Below are positions 10,128 through 19,063 of a DNA stretch of 64,000 nucleotides, one piece after another; the stretch's first letter is position 1; every line of letters starts with the position of its first letter. A program made the position numbers and the translations under genes. Source of the stretch: Gavia stellata (taxonomy: Eukaryota > Chordata > Aves > Gaviiformes > Gaviidae); NCBI RefSeq assembly GCF_030936135.1, contig NW_026776913.1:1550001-1614000 (forward strand), read 5' to 3'. The notes under the pieces were generated by a model. That model searched no databases, was not told the origin of the DNA, and saw only the letters and a program-made list of their open reading frames with translations.

Positions 10128-11439
10128 ATTCCCCCTTCTTGTTTTTGAACACTCCAAGTCTCATCGGATGGAATTGGCACTTGGTTGAACCATACTCTTC
10201 GCACCATTCCTTCTAATGTCTTTTGAAAACATCGAAATAAACAAGGCAACACAAGCAATGCTACAAAAATGACAAGCAATATAAACAGCCCAGTTTTAAC
10301 CAGTGATGCTAACCATCCTGTAATACCCCACGATTTAAACAATAATTCCAACCATGAAGCGTTGACCTGGGTGATAGCATGTAAGATTTTTGCATGATCC
10401 CATATTTGTTGTACATTGGATAAAATTGCCCCTGATTGATCTACATAAGCGCAACAAGACTCGTTTATAAGGGTACAGACTCCTCCCGCCTGTGCGGTGA
10501 GGAGGTCAAGAGCTTGGCGATTCTGCCATACAACCTCTTTAAGGATTGAACTTCCATCTGCAACGCAGTGATGGCTGCGGCCGTAGCATTGGCAATGAGC
10601 TCCATTTCTGTGGAAATATTTGCCAGGGCTTGCTCTAACTGTTGAATACCCAATGTAGGAAAGATTGCCCTAACAAAGCTGTGAAAACTGGTATTGTAAA
10701 TGGTTAAGGGGTTCTCTCGGCTTCTCTGATATCGTGACTGTGTCCAAACACCGCGTACGATACCATGCATGTCAGAATGATTAAACACTTGGAGGTTTGG
10801 TATTAACATTCCAAGCGTACAGTGCCCAGTCCAGTTGCCAGGCAACTGCTTTCTGGCTATCAAATCACCACACAGCCACCATAGGCCTGGTTGTAGGTCA
10901 CAGGTGACCGTGATCGTGAGGCTTTTATTCTGCCCAGTGAGAGCATAGAGAAAGTCGGTCCACTGTTGGAGATCTATACCCAACGTGTTGTTTTGTCGAC
11001 CTTGTCTAAGTGCGTTAAATGGACCATATTTCAACTGCACTCTCGTCCAATTCCCCTTCGAGGTATTAAAATCCCCATAATAGGGTGAGGACGTTTTATT
11101 CGAGGTTACTGCCTCGTTATCATAAGTATAATTGATAAAAACAACAGACTTATTGAGTAGCTGTAATGAGTAGGGATGATCCTGTAAGGGGCTAGATAAG
11201 TTTCCACATTGACCACTACTGTTGAGTAGTTCACAGGGATTGTATGAACTCCAATTTGTTATCGGAATACCAATTAGGGGGTTCTCATATCGATCAGCCA
11301 TACCACAAACCCAACATTCCTTCAACCCGGTGATATTTACAGCCATTTGAAGTAAGGTGATAAACGAATTACCGGAGAAAGCAGTAAGGCTTCTGCCAGG
11401 TAACGCTAACAAGCCCATAAATAACAACCACCACTCCAT
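10049..11439 (-). pseudogene. Retroviral env, frameshifted
   Basis: Envelope glycoprotein remnant. The first frame (ATG at 11439, 324 codons, to 10465) has a hydrophobic signal peptide (about residues 3-14), CWVC at 42-45 and many N-glycosylation sequons. Its last part is heptad-rich, like the start of a TM subunit. A single-base frame change near 10540 separates this from the rest. After it come the immunosuppressive-like segment, the CX6CC cysteines near 10450-10480 and a membrane span near 10255-10310. The tail enters the LTR and stops at 10049. I see no clear furin site or fusion peptide, and SU looks short. Non-functional as it stands. Confidence 0.82.
10128..10140 (-). promoter_or_regulatory. 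Polypurine tract
   Basis: AAGAAGGGGGAAT on the minus strand directly precedes the LTR start, as expected for the plus-strand primer of retroviral reverse transcription. It fixes the LTR boundary at 10127. It lies within the env coding region. Confidence 0.8.
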
Positions 11440-12130
11440 ATTTATCTGTTCCTCCGCTTACCCTTTTATATTCAAACAAATCAGCACACTTTGATTTAGT
11501 TTGTTCCCATTCATTCACAACCAAATGACCGTACTAACCAAATGATCAATACAAATCATGCAATGTAGTAACCAAGTGATTAATACAAATCATACATGCA
11601 ATTGTATGCCATCCGGCGGGGTTCTAACGAACGCAACTTATGAGCAGCTTGAAATGACCGGTCCCTAACAAAAAAGAATGCCTTATTCTTACCAGAGGTC
11701 CTTGTCTGCCCCCGCGAGGATCTGCTGAATCGGTGAGTCCCTCCAGAGAAATCTCCGGGGCCGGCCTAGGGAGTCGCCGATTCAGAGGTTCCTGCAGCCA
11801 GACAGAGATTGCCCCATCTAAAACTGAAACAACAAAGTCGGTACCGAGCCTGCGATCAGGACGGTTTTCTGAGATGAATAACTTAATAACAACTAGTTTG
11901 TTATCAAGCAGGCATTCTTTAATACAGCGCTGGGCAGCACTGGGGATTTGTCCACCACGAGTGCTCCAATGGGTTAGCAAAACACCTCAGTTCGTATACA
12001 GAAAAATCATACATATTCATCAGAATTCTAAAAAGGGCAGTCTTATGTGGATGAGTTCCCGGAATTCACTTGCTGCCAGATCCGGGTATACCATAACTGA
12101 GTCTGTTGGAGCAGTCTGTCAGAGTTGGCC
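11440..12130 (-). other. Pol-env interval with inverted repeats
   Basis: Not LTR, pol or env by eye. Contains: (1) a tandem pair of about 35 bp, 11530-11606; (2) an inverted repeat with 16-base arms at 11725-11740 and 11770-11785 (14 of 16 paired), whose loop holds the palindrome GGCCGGCC; (3) a palindrome at 11882-11908 with 11-base arms and one mismatch; (4) GGTAAG on the minus strand near 11690, a possible splice donor. An open frame at 11624-11980 has no ATG. The layout resembles a retroviral leader, yet lies between pol and env. Role unknown. Confidence 0.5.
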
Positions 12131-12286
12131 TCAGGCTCGTGACCTGTTGCTACCACGATGCGAGAAGCATTGAGAACCGATTTGGTATTGTCCTTTTAAA
12201 CAGTCATGACACCAATGTCCCGCTAATCCTCGACGACGGAATTCTTGTCGTCCGCAGGTGGTACAGTGCACGTATTCAGTTGTCAT
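12131..12286 (-). CDS. Small Cys/His-rich ORF overlapping integrase end
   Basis: A 51-codon ORF, ATG at 12286-12284, stop at 12133-12131. Its first 11 bases overlap the integrase stop (TGA at 12278-12276) in another frame. The product has C8-x2-C11-x14-C26-x2-C29 with H7, H24, H27, C40 and H43 nearby, the spacing of a zinc ribbon or treble clef, and an arginine cluster at 17-19 between the cysteine pairs. The position between pol and env is where several retroviruses hold accessory genes. I do not recognise the family. It could be chance, or the first exon of a longer product; no function is claimed. Confidence 0.35.
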   Translation of the reverse strand: MTTEYVHCTTCGRQEFRRRGLAGHWCHDCLKGQYQIGSQCFSHRGSNRSRA

Positions 12287-13320
12287 TCAACTGGACGGGG
12301 TCAATCGAAGGAGGAGGTTCTTTCCATGGCCTAATCCACTGTGCTGTGACCCACCGTGGACCCTGATCTGTTAAGATACAAGCATAACCTCTCCCAGTCA
12401 TTTTAACTTCAGCAGGACCTTTCCATTCTCCGGAAATTGGGTCCTTGAAGTGTACCCGCACAGGTGTCGAGGGCTGCAGGCCAGATTTCAACGATAAATG
12501 ATGTATCACTATTGGGGGGGACTCGCGATTGCCCGTTAAGCGTAAAAAATTTAACACATACAGCGCTTTTGCAAGCCGTTCAGCTGGACACAGGGATGAG
12601 TCTCCCCCTTTTTGTTTTTGCAAAAGTGATTTCAGCGCAGCGTGAGCACGTTCCACTATGGCCTGTCCCGTCGGGGAACGTGGAATACCCGTAGACCTAC
12701 GGATACCCCACTGGGTACTGGGTACAAAAATGTGCAAAGCGTTGCGAAACATAAGCAGGACCGTTATCGGTTTTAATTTCATTAGGTACACCTAACACAG
12801 CGATGGATGCGCACATATGTCTAATCACACGTCTTGCTGTTTCACCTGTCTGAGCCGTTGCCCACATAGCCAGAGAATATGTGTCAATGCTTACATGAAC
12901 ATATATTTGACGCCCAAATTCAGGAATATGAGTGACGTCCATCTGCCACAATTGTAAAGCATGCAATCCACGAGGATTGACTCCTAAACCCAATCCCAGA
13001 CCTGTAATTTGGCAGTCCGGACATGATTGCACAATGCCACGGGCATCAGAAATAGAAAGATTAAATTGTCTTGCTAAAACTTTAGCCGATTGGTGAAAAA
13101 ATTCATGGGAATTCCGGGCTTGCTCAAACAGGTTAGTTTGGCGATTTTCCCAAGCGTCAGCAACTAAGTCATCTGCTCTGTTATTGCCAATGGCCAGACC
13201 AGAGTCAAACTGATGGCTGCGAATATGCGTAATAAAATAAGGATTGGTTCGCTGATTTAACAAATGCAACATCTGTAACAACAACTGATATAATATTGTG
13301 TTTTTCACCTCACGTACCAT
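12276..13320 (-). pseudogene. Retroviral pol remnant: RNase H end and integrase
   Basis: The first frame (13320-12697) starts in the RNase H C-terminus (THIRSHQ, NNRADDLVA), then shows the integrase zinc domain (two His, then CPDC) and the first two catalytic acids (WQMDVTH, TDNGPAYVSQRF). A frame change in the overlap 12697-12791 leads into a second frame holding the third catalytic residue (GQAIVERAH) and the DNA-binding C-terminal domain, stopping at 12276. The GVNPRGL plus WQMDVTH pattern is characteristic of beta/alpha-type integrases. RT and protease are absent upstream. Inactive because of the frameshift. Confidence 0.87.
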
Positions 13321-13354
13321 AGATCGCTCAATCCATTTAAACAGTACCCACTAC

Positions 13355-13470
13355 ATACAAAGAATCGGGGCGGGGGGGCGGGGGCGCCGGGCGCACACAG
13401 CACAGGCACACGCACGGCGGTGGCGGCGGCACAGCCGGGCCCAGGCTGCGGCAGACAGATATTCACCCCC
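13355..13470 (-). other. GC-rich insert at gag-pol deletion junction
   Basis: A short, very GC-rich segment (G runs, CGG/CGC repeats) between the broken capsid frame and RNase H. It is unlike the AT-rich viral sequence on both sides and sits where nucleocapsid, protease and RT should be. It may be filler from a deletion event or captured host DNA. Confidence 0.5.
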
Positions 13471-13479
13471 TCCCCGCTC

Positions 13480-14348
13480 CCCACTTTGCGCCACTTGCTG
13501 GTGCCGATTTTTTCTTCCCGAATGCCTAATAAAGCCTTTTGCACTAGCTGTTGGCTCAACTGTAAAACAGGTACTGTGAAAGTAGCCTGGAAATCCGCAC
13601 GCACAAAAGGACCGGAGCCCATCAACATTTGCGCTTGTACTCCTTGCAAGGGATCTCCTTGCGGGAGAGGCTCAGCAGCTGCCTGATCACATCATTGCTG
13701 CCAGGTACTAAAGAATTGAAGCCTTTGTGAGGGACCGAGCAACATTTGAACAATTTGTTTGCTATCATACGGAGTTAACAAATTTGCTGTGAACAGGTGT
13801 TCTATTAATGCTCTCGTATAAGGAGAAGTTAACCCGTACTGGGTAACGGCTTGCTTAGTCTCCTTTAATATCTTCCAATCTAAGGGTTCCCACGCTGCTT
13901 GTCCCGCTGGTGTGGTAAAAACTGGATAGGCGGCAGCCTCTAAAAACACCCTTTATCCCACTGCTTCCTTAATCACTCCCTTCCATCTATTTTGAAAACC
14001 GTTTCCTCCCCTCTCATCTCCCCCACGCCCATCTATTCCTGAGGTCCCGTGCATGGGAGGACGATAAGCAGGTGAAGGGTTAACAGATCGAGCATCTAAG
14101 CGAGCTTCCAACACTTCTAACTTTTGAATTAGTTCCCAAAACTGATGATCTTTCAGCCCCCCACCCCCACCTTCAGTACTCGATGGCGATGGGGATGGCG
14201 GTAAAGGAGGATTAAGAGTTAACTCAGCCATAGGATTCTGCTGTAACTCTTCCGCAGTTTCTTCTCCCCCTTCAGTTGCAGGAGGAGGAGGAAAACCTTC
14301 GGCTTCTCCTAAAGGAACAGGTTCTTCTTTTGTTCGGGCTACAGGCAC
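13480..14348 (-). pseudogene. Retroviral gag remnant
   Basis: One frame with two in-frame stops: TAA at 13955-13953 and a TGA at about 13691-13689. The first part is proline- and glutamate-rich with a short heptad-like stretch (ELIQKLEVLEARL), like the region between matrix and capsid. The second part reads a betaretroviral capsid N-terminal domain (EPLDWKILKETKQAV, SPYTRALIEHLF). The third part is more capsid and fades out near 13480. No nucleocapsid zinc knuckles remain. Confidence 0.8.
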
Positions 14349-14403
14349 CGTTTTTTCTCGGGGCTGCGGCGCAACGATTCCTGGAGGTTCACCGAAAGAC
14401 AGT

Positions 14404-14548
14404 CTTTTATTTTTTTTTTCTTTTTTCTCTTTTTTCCCTTTTCTTTTCTTTTTTTTCCTTTTTTTCTTTTTTCTCTTTTTTCCCTTTTTTTCTTTTCTTT
14501 TTTTCTTTTTTCATTTTTTTCCTCTTTTTTTTCTTCTCTTTTTTTTTT
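14404..14548. repeat. Polypyrimidine simple repeat
   Basis: About 145 bases of almost pure T and C on the plus strand (TTTTC, TTTTTTC and similar). In proviral sense it is a purine run. It interrupts the gag-side sequence and was probably expanded after insertion. Confidence 0.9.
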
Positions 14549-14962
14549 AAGTCCAAGGTCACCGGCGAGCCACCGCGCTCAGTTCAGCGAGCGCCAGCGG
14601 ATCGATGTGCTGCGGGTTTGATTGTGCATCCCTGGATCGTGGGGCCACGCACCAGCGGGGAGGGCCGGGGCACGGGGGGCGTGCGGGGGCCCGTGCCGGA
14701 CTCCCGCCTCCGCCGCGCTGCACGCCTGGCATGGTGGCCCCACACCCGCACCGGCACCGCCGCGCTGCCAGAGGCCACATCTGTCCAGCTGGGTTTGGCT
14801 GGCAGGTGCCGTGGGCGGCGCACCACAAGACAGTCCTATAGGGTTGGTTTCCTTCTCAGGAGACGGAGCCATGAACGCTGCAGCAGCAGCACGTCGCTCT
14901 GCTTGCATTTCCGTCAAAGTCTCTGAGATTAACCTCCACACCATTGCTTTCTCCTCACTCAC
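14549..14962 (-). other. GC-rich 5' end of proviral region
   Basis: Mostly GC-rich (14640-14830). A 127-codon minus-strand frame begins at 14962 (MSEEKAMVWRLISETL) with an alanine run; it could be a gag start or unrelated. No LTR or primer-binding site is visible, so the true 5' end of the provirus is not established here. Confidence 0.35.
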
Positions 14963-15425
14963 AAGAGACCTCTACCATTGCCATGACCTTTCAAGAGGCA
15001 TATTCCAAGGAAATGTTGACCTTCCCCTGTAACTTCAGGACCACTCTTCTGCCTGTTCTACGCTGTATTTCATTTCTCCTATCTTTCATAGACTTTCCCC
15101 TGACCTGATACAAAGACCATTTCTAAAGCCGTTGTGTCAGATGACAAATGCCTGGGCAAAGGCCCTTTCCATTATTCTCCAGTTTTCTCCTTCCCTTTCT
15201 CTTTGTTCATTCAGGTACCTCTCAACTGCGCTGCTGCTTTGAGCTTCAGGGACTAAAAGCCTGCCTGTCCTTCAGTAGTCTAATTGTCTCTCTTTAAGAG
15301 CCAACTCTTTAATTATGTTGATATTTACTTTTTTGTATCTCCCTATCTAAAGCATTTCTCATGAGATTATCCCTTGTAGAAAGTCAGCCTCATGAGACCT
15401 AGCTTCTACTTTATGTGTGGCTGAG
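14963..15425. other. Unassigned AT-rich sequence
   Basis: No gene or element recognised. Pyrimidine-rich with many TCTCC/TTTCTC words. The later part resembles 45050-45400, upstream of R2 copy 3, so it may belong to the same duplicated flank. Confidence 0.35.
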
Positions 15426-15429
15426 GAGT

Positions 15430-16480
15430 GCGTTTTAATGTTTATGAAACTTTTCCATGCTTTCCTTCTCTTTGCTTGCAAAGAGGAACATTCCCTCTGT
15501 GCCGGTGTGCAGGCAGTTCTCTACGGAAAGCAGGTGGGAGGTGGTGCAATGGCGCTGTAACATTCAGCTCCCAGAGTCCCGAGAAGTCTGACGGAAGGCA
15601 AAGTGAGGCAAGTCCCAGGTGGCCAAGGACAGAAATGGTGGGGTTGGGGAGGTGAGGAGCAAGGGTGTCCATGCAGTGTCAGGCCTCAAGGGACTGCTTT
15701 TCCTCCCCGACACTCTGGGTCAATATCAACTGGAGAATGCTGCTGTCACCTTACCTTTAAACTGAAAGGAATAAAATGTAACATTTTAAAAAATGTATTT
15801 TTTATTAGGGGCACTTTGAAATCTTCCTCTTTAACTGCACTATGAAATGATTCCAATTAGCTCTACAAGTCTTGAAGACTTGAAGAAAGTGTCATGCAGG
15901 GAAATAGCTCGTTAGGGCTTTCTGTACTTTAATGAGCCCCACAGTGTACTTGGGCCTGTAGTCCATGAAACTCTGATGATGATTGTGATCAAACCTCTCA
16001 AGAAGTCAAAGGCAGAAGCAAAAGCTAAAGAACCTTGAAGCATTACTGGGTCCCACTGAGGGCCATTACTGACAGAGCCTCCCCAGGGACTCGTTAGAGC
16101 CGATAACTGGAGGCTGTGATTGCAGGGAGGCAAAGGCACTGTGCAGGTGGCTGTAATGCTGAGAAAGCCCTTGGATTGTTAGATGAAGCAGAAAGGCCAA
16201 ACCCTGAGCCCCAGGCCCTGGGCAGGCAGAGCTGGTCCCTCACGTGTGGCTCAGGGCTCTTCCTGGGGGCAGGGGGATGTGAGGATGAGCAATGCCAAGT
16301 GCAGAAAAACAGCGCAACACTTCCCAGCCTCCCCAGAAGGGGCGAGGAAGAACCAAAGTCCAGAGCCTCCGGGTTTCTCCTGGTAGGCGTCAGTAGCAGA
16401 GGCACCTGCCATAGCCCAGAGGACAAAGACCTTGGCCCTGTTGGGCTTTGGGGAGGGTTTGGTGTTCTGCTGAGGGTGTC
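15430..16480 (+). repeat. R2 flank repeat, copy 2
   Basis: Non-coding and homologous to 45430-46700, with partial homology to 3610-4520. Shared landmarks: CAGCTGTAATATTCAGC-like sequence near 15560, CCTCAAGGGACTGCTTTTCC at 15687, GAGCCTCCCCAGGGACTCGT near 16075, and GGCAAAGGCACTGTGCAGG at 16129. Confidence 0.7.
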
Positions 16481-16489
16481 CAGTTAGTG

Positions 16490-16755
16490 CCAGGGGAGGG
16501 GCTCGCTTTGTGGATTAGGGTTTGTGTGGGGCTGTGGGGAGGGTGAGGGTCAAGGCTAGCATTTAATGGCAGGGATAAAGGCTGGGAATTGGAGTGAGAA
16601 ACAGGGTAGGAGGAGGAGTTTCTGGTTTGGGGCTTTGGTTTAGAGGTAAGGTTTGAGGTTAGGGATTAGAGCAGTGGATTCCTGTCAGGGTGAAGGGTGC
16701 CATTTTGGGGTAGGGTTAGGGCTTCAGGTTACTGCTTAGAATGAGGGTAAAGGCC
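16490..16755 (+). repeat. Degenerate telomere-like G-rich tract
   Basis: About 265 bases dominated by GGTT, TTAGGG, TAGGG and GGGTT words (for example GGATTAGGGTTTG near 16512, GGTTAGGGATTAG near 16658, TAGGGTTAGGG near 16720). Too diverged for a true telomere array; it may be an old interstitial telomeric or subtelomeric repeat. Confidence 0.45.
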
Positions 16756-17889
16756 TCACGTGAATGTTTTCTCAGTCAGTATCACGGTGGCATCAAAACT
16801 ACCCAAATGCATCTTTCCTCTTCAAAACCTTTCATCTCTCTTGGCCAAACCTCTCTTCCCTCCTCCAAATCTTGTCCCAGCTCCCCCTGACCTCCCCAAA
16901 TCTGTCATCTTGTTGGGTCCAGCATTGCAATGGCTTTCGAGACCTCAGAGTATCTGTCTCCCCACTGCTGGCTGCTCAGACCTGACCTCACAGCCAGCAC
17001 CCAAGGGGACACAACGTGCTGCTGTGCTGGAGAGGCCTCGTCACAGCGCTGCCCAGCGGCGCTGAAGGCAGGCGATGTCTTCCACCACCCCGAGGTACTC
17101 TGCCTGCCTACCAGCTCAGGCTCCAGAAGGGCTCCCAGACGTCGTGGGATGCATTTCCCACGTGGGTGCTTCAGCTCCAAAGGACAGCGACCACCTCTGC
17201 GTGGGTAACTGAATCCAGTAGATTTTCAGGAGAAAACTGGAAACCTCTGCAGAAAAGACCTCAATGTAATACCTGGAAAAATCTTCCTTTCCAGCATGGC
17301 TGGCTTTTCATGAAGTTTCATGATTTTTTTTCATAGTTTTTTCTTAACAGCAGCAACGGCATGTACTGGCAAGCTGATTCCACTCCCTTGCTCTCTGTGA
17401 GTGGTTTTATGCAGCCCCTTAGCAAAATAAATTTTCTTATCATTTCTTCAATTGGAGAAGCATTGCTCCAAAGAACTACTGTCTTTATATTGGCACATTT
17501 CATCTCTCTACTTCTGCCTCTCTCTCTTTTCTCCTTCCTCTGCCTATGCTATCTCCAAGGAAAAGACTCACTGCATGACAGAATAACTCAGGTTGGAAGA
17601 GACTTGACCATTGTCTTGTCCGTCTCCCCTGCTCGAGGCAGGAGATGCTCACCCTGATGGCTCTGCCCTGGGTATGTCCCTCAGTGACACTCACCATGCC
17701 CACTGTCACTAGACACACACAGAGATCAGTTCAAAATCCATCCCTTGGTCTCTAAGAGGGCATGATGTGACAAGGAAGTTTTTGCTCTCACATCCATGGC
17801 CCAATGGGCCCTTTTGGGCTCTTGTTCTGCTTGACAGCAGCTTTGGAAGAAGAGCCAACCGTGCAGGCAGCGTGCAGGGGAGATCCCGT
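16756..17889. other. 3' side of OR-B unit, unassigned
   Basis: No gene recognised in 16756-17740. The run GCTTTGGAAGAAGAGCC near 17841-17857 also occurs downstream of OR-E (near 57200), so the last 150 bases belong to the duplicated OR 3' flank. Confidence 0.4.
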
Positions 17890-17895
17890 TTTATT
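17890..17895 (-). terminator. Poly(A) signal of OR-B
   Basis: AATAAA on the minus strand, about 235 bases past the OR-B stop, in the same sequence context as the signal of OR-E at 57300-57305. Confidence 0.6.
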
Positions 17896-18130
17896 ACAGA
17901 GCTAGTGTGAGAGAGTCAGTCAGGAGACAATGTTACAGAAACTTTTCTAAGGTGTCCAAGTGAGAGAGAGCACGTTCCTGCCTTAGGTGTAGTGGGACAA
18001 ATCCAAACAGTCATGCAGGAAAATGATAGGGAGAAATAACAACAACAAAACCAGCAACAGAGTGAATAAACAAAGCTCTAACAGACTACGGGATGCACTG
18101 TGAATCATGTGTGAAGAGAGAGGGCAGGTC

Positions 18131-19063
18131 TCAGCTGTTGAAAAATGTCCATGAAAACCATTTCTTGATGGCACCCTTGAGCTCCTGGTTCCTCATGCTG
18201 TAGATGAGGGGGTTCACTGCTGGAGGCATCACCGAGTACAGAACTGCCATCACCAGGTCCAGGGATGGGGAGGAGATGGAGGGGGGCTTCAGGTAGGAAA
18301 ACATGATGGTGCTGAGGAACAGGGAAACCACAGCTAGGTGAGGGAGGCACGTGGAAAAGGCTTTGTGCCGTCCCTGCTCAGAGGGGATCCTCAGAACGGC
18401 CCTCAAGATCTGCACATAGGACAGCACAATGAAAACAAAACACCCAAAACTGAAACAAGCACTAACCACAAGAAGCCCAACTTCCCTGAGGTACGTGTCT
18501 GAGCAGGAGAGCTTGAGGATCTGTGGGATTTCACAGAAGAACTGGTCCAAGGCATTGCCTTCGCAGAGTGGTAGTGAAAATGTATTGGCTGTGTGCAGCA
18601 CAGCGTAGAGCAACCCACTGCCCCAGGCAGCTGCTGCCATGTGGACACAAGCTCTGCTGCCCAGGAGGGTCCCGTAGTGCAGGGGTTTGCAGATGGCAAC
18701 GTAGCGGTCATAGGACATGACAGTGAGAAGACAAAATTCTGTTGACATCAAAAAGAGAAACAGAAACACTTGGGCAGCACAACCTGCATAGGAAATGATC
18801 CTGATGTCCCACAGGGAACTGGCCATGGCTTTGGGGAGAGTGGTGGAGATGGAGCCCAGGTCGAGGAGGGAGAGGTTGAGGAGGAAGAAGTACATGGGGC
18901 TGTGGAGGTGGTGGTCACAGGCTATGGCGGTGATGATGAGGCCATTGCCCAGGAGGGCAGCCAGGTAGATGCCCAGGAAGAGGCAGAAGTGCAAGAGCTG
19001 CAGCTGACGCGTGTCTGCGAATGCCAGGAGAAAGAACTCAGTTATAGAGCTGCTGTTGGACAT
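18131..19063 (-). CDS. Olfactory receptor, OR14 type (OR-B)
   Basis: A 310-residue odorant receptor of the usual length for the family, with no extended tail (ends ...WTFFNS). Landmarks: sequon at N3, GN at 39-40, HSPMYFFLLNLS (TM2), MSYDRYVAICKPLHY (TM3 end), KAFSTCLPHL (TM6), NPLIYSMRN (TM7), with C95 and C177 in place. The start is the MSNSSS ATG at 19063. A splice acceptor (pyrimidine tract, ACAG) ends at 19087, so the open frame to 19138 is non-coding upstream sequence. OR-B differs from A/D in many places (for example the LFLFLMSTEFCLLTVMSYD region) and is nearer to OR-E there, so it is an older paralogue. Intact; ligand unknown. Confidence 0.93.
   Translation of the reverse strand: MSNSSSITEFFLLAFADTRQLQLLHFCLFLGIYLAALLGNGLIITAIACDHHLHSPMYFFLLNLSLLDLGSISTTLPKAMASSLWDIRIISYAGCAAQVFLFLFLMSTEFCLLTVMSYDRYVAICKPLHYGTLLGSRACVHMAAAAWGSGLLYAVLHTANTFSLPLCEGNALDQFFCEIPQILKLSCSDTYLREVGLLVVSACFSFGCFVFIVLSYVQILRAVLRIPSEQGRHKAFSTCLPHLAVVSLFLSTIMFSYLKPPSISSPSLDLVMAVLYSVMPPAVNPLIYSMRNQELKGAIKKWFSWTFFNS

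Larger units (their letters stand above)
9713..14962 (-). mobile_element. Endogenous retrovirus, betaretrovirus-like, defective
   Basis: A proviral remnant on the minus strand. Order from its 5' side: gag part, RNase H/integrase, an unusual pol-env interval, env, polypurine tract, 3' LTR. Capsid and integrase sequences look betaretroviral (class II), while env has a gamma/D-type layout (CXXC in SU, CX6CC in TM); this mosaic is known in type D and some avian retroviruses. No 5' LTR or primer-binding site is seen. Nucleocapsid, protease and most of RT are deleted. Several stops and frameshifts make it non-functional. It interrupts a CR1 on its LTR side. Confidence 0.88.

Noticed and set aside
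11624-11980. 118-codon ORF in the pol-env interval as an accessory gene
   Set aside because: It has no ATG and covers the inverted-repeat region. Could be an exon, but the structural reading is at least as likely, so I kept it as a finding only.
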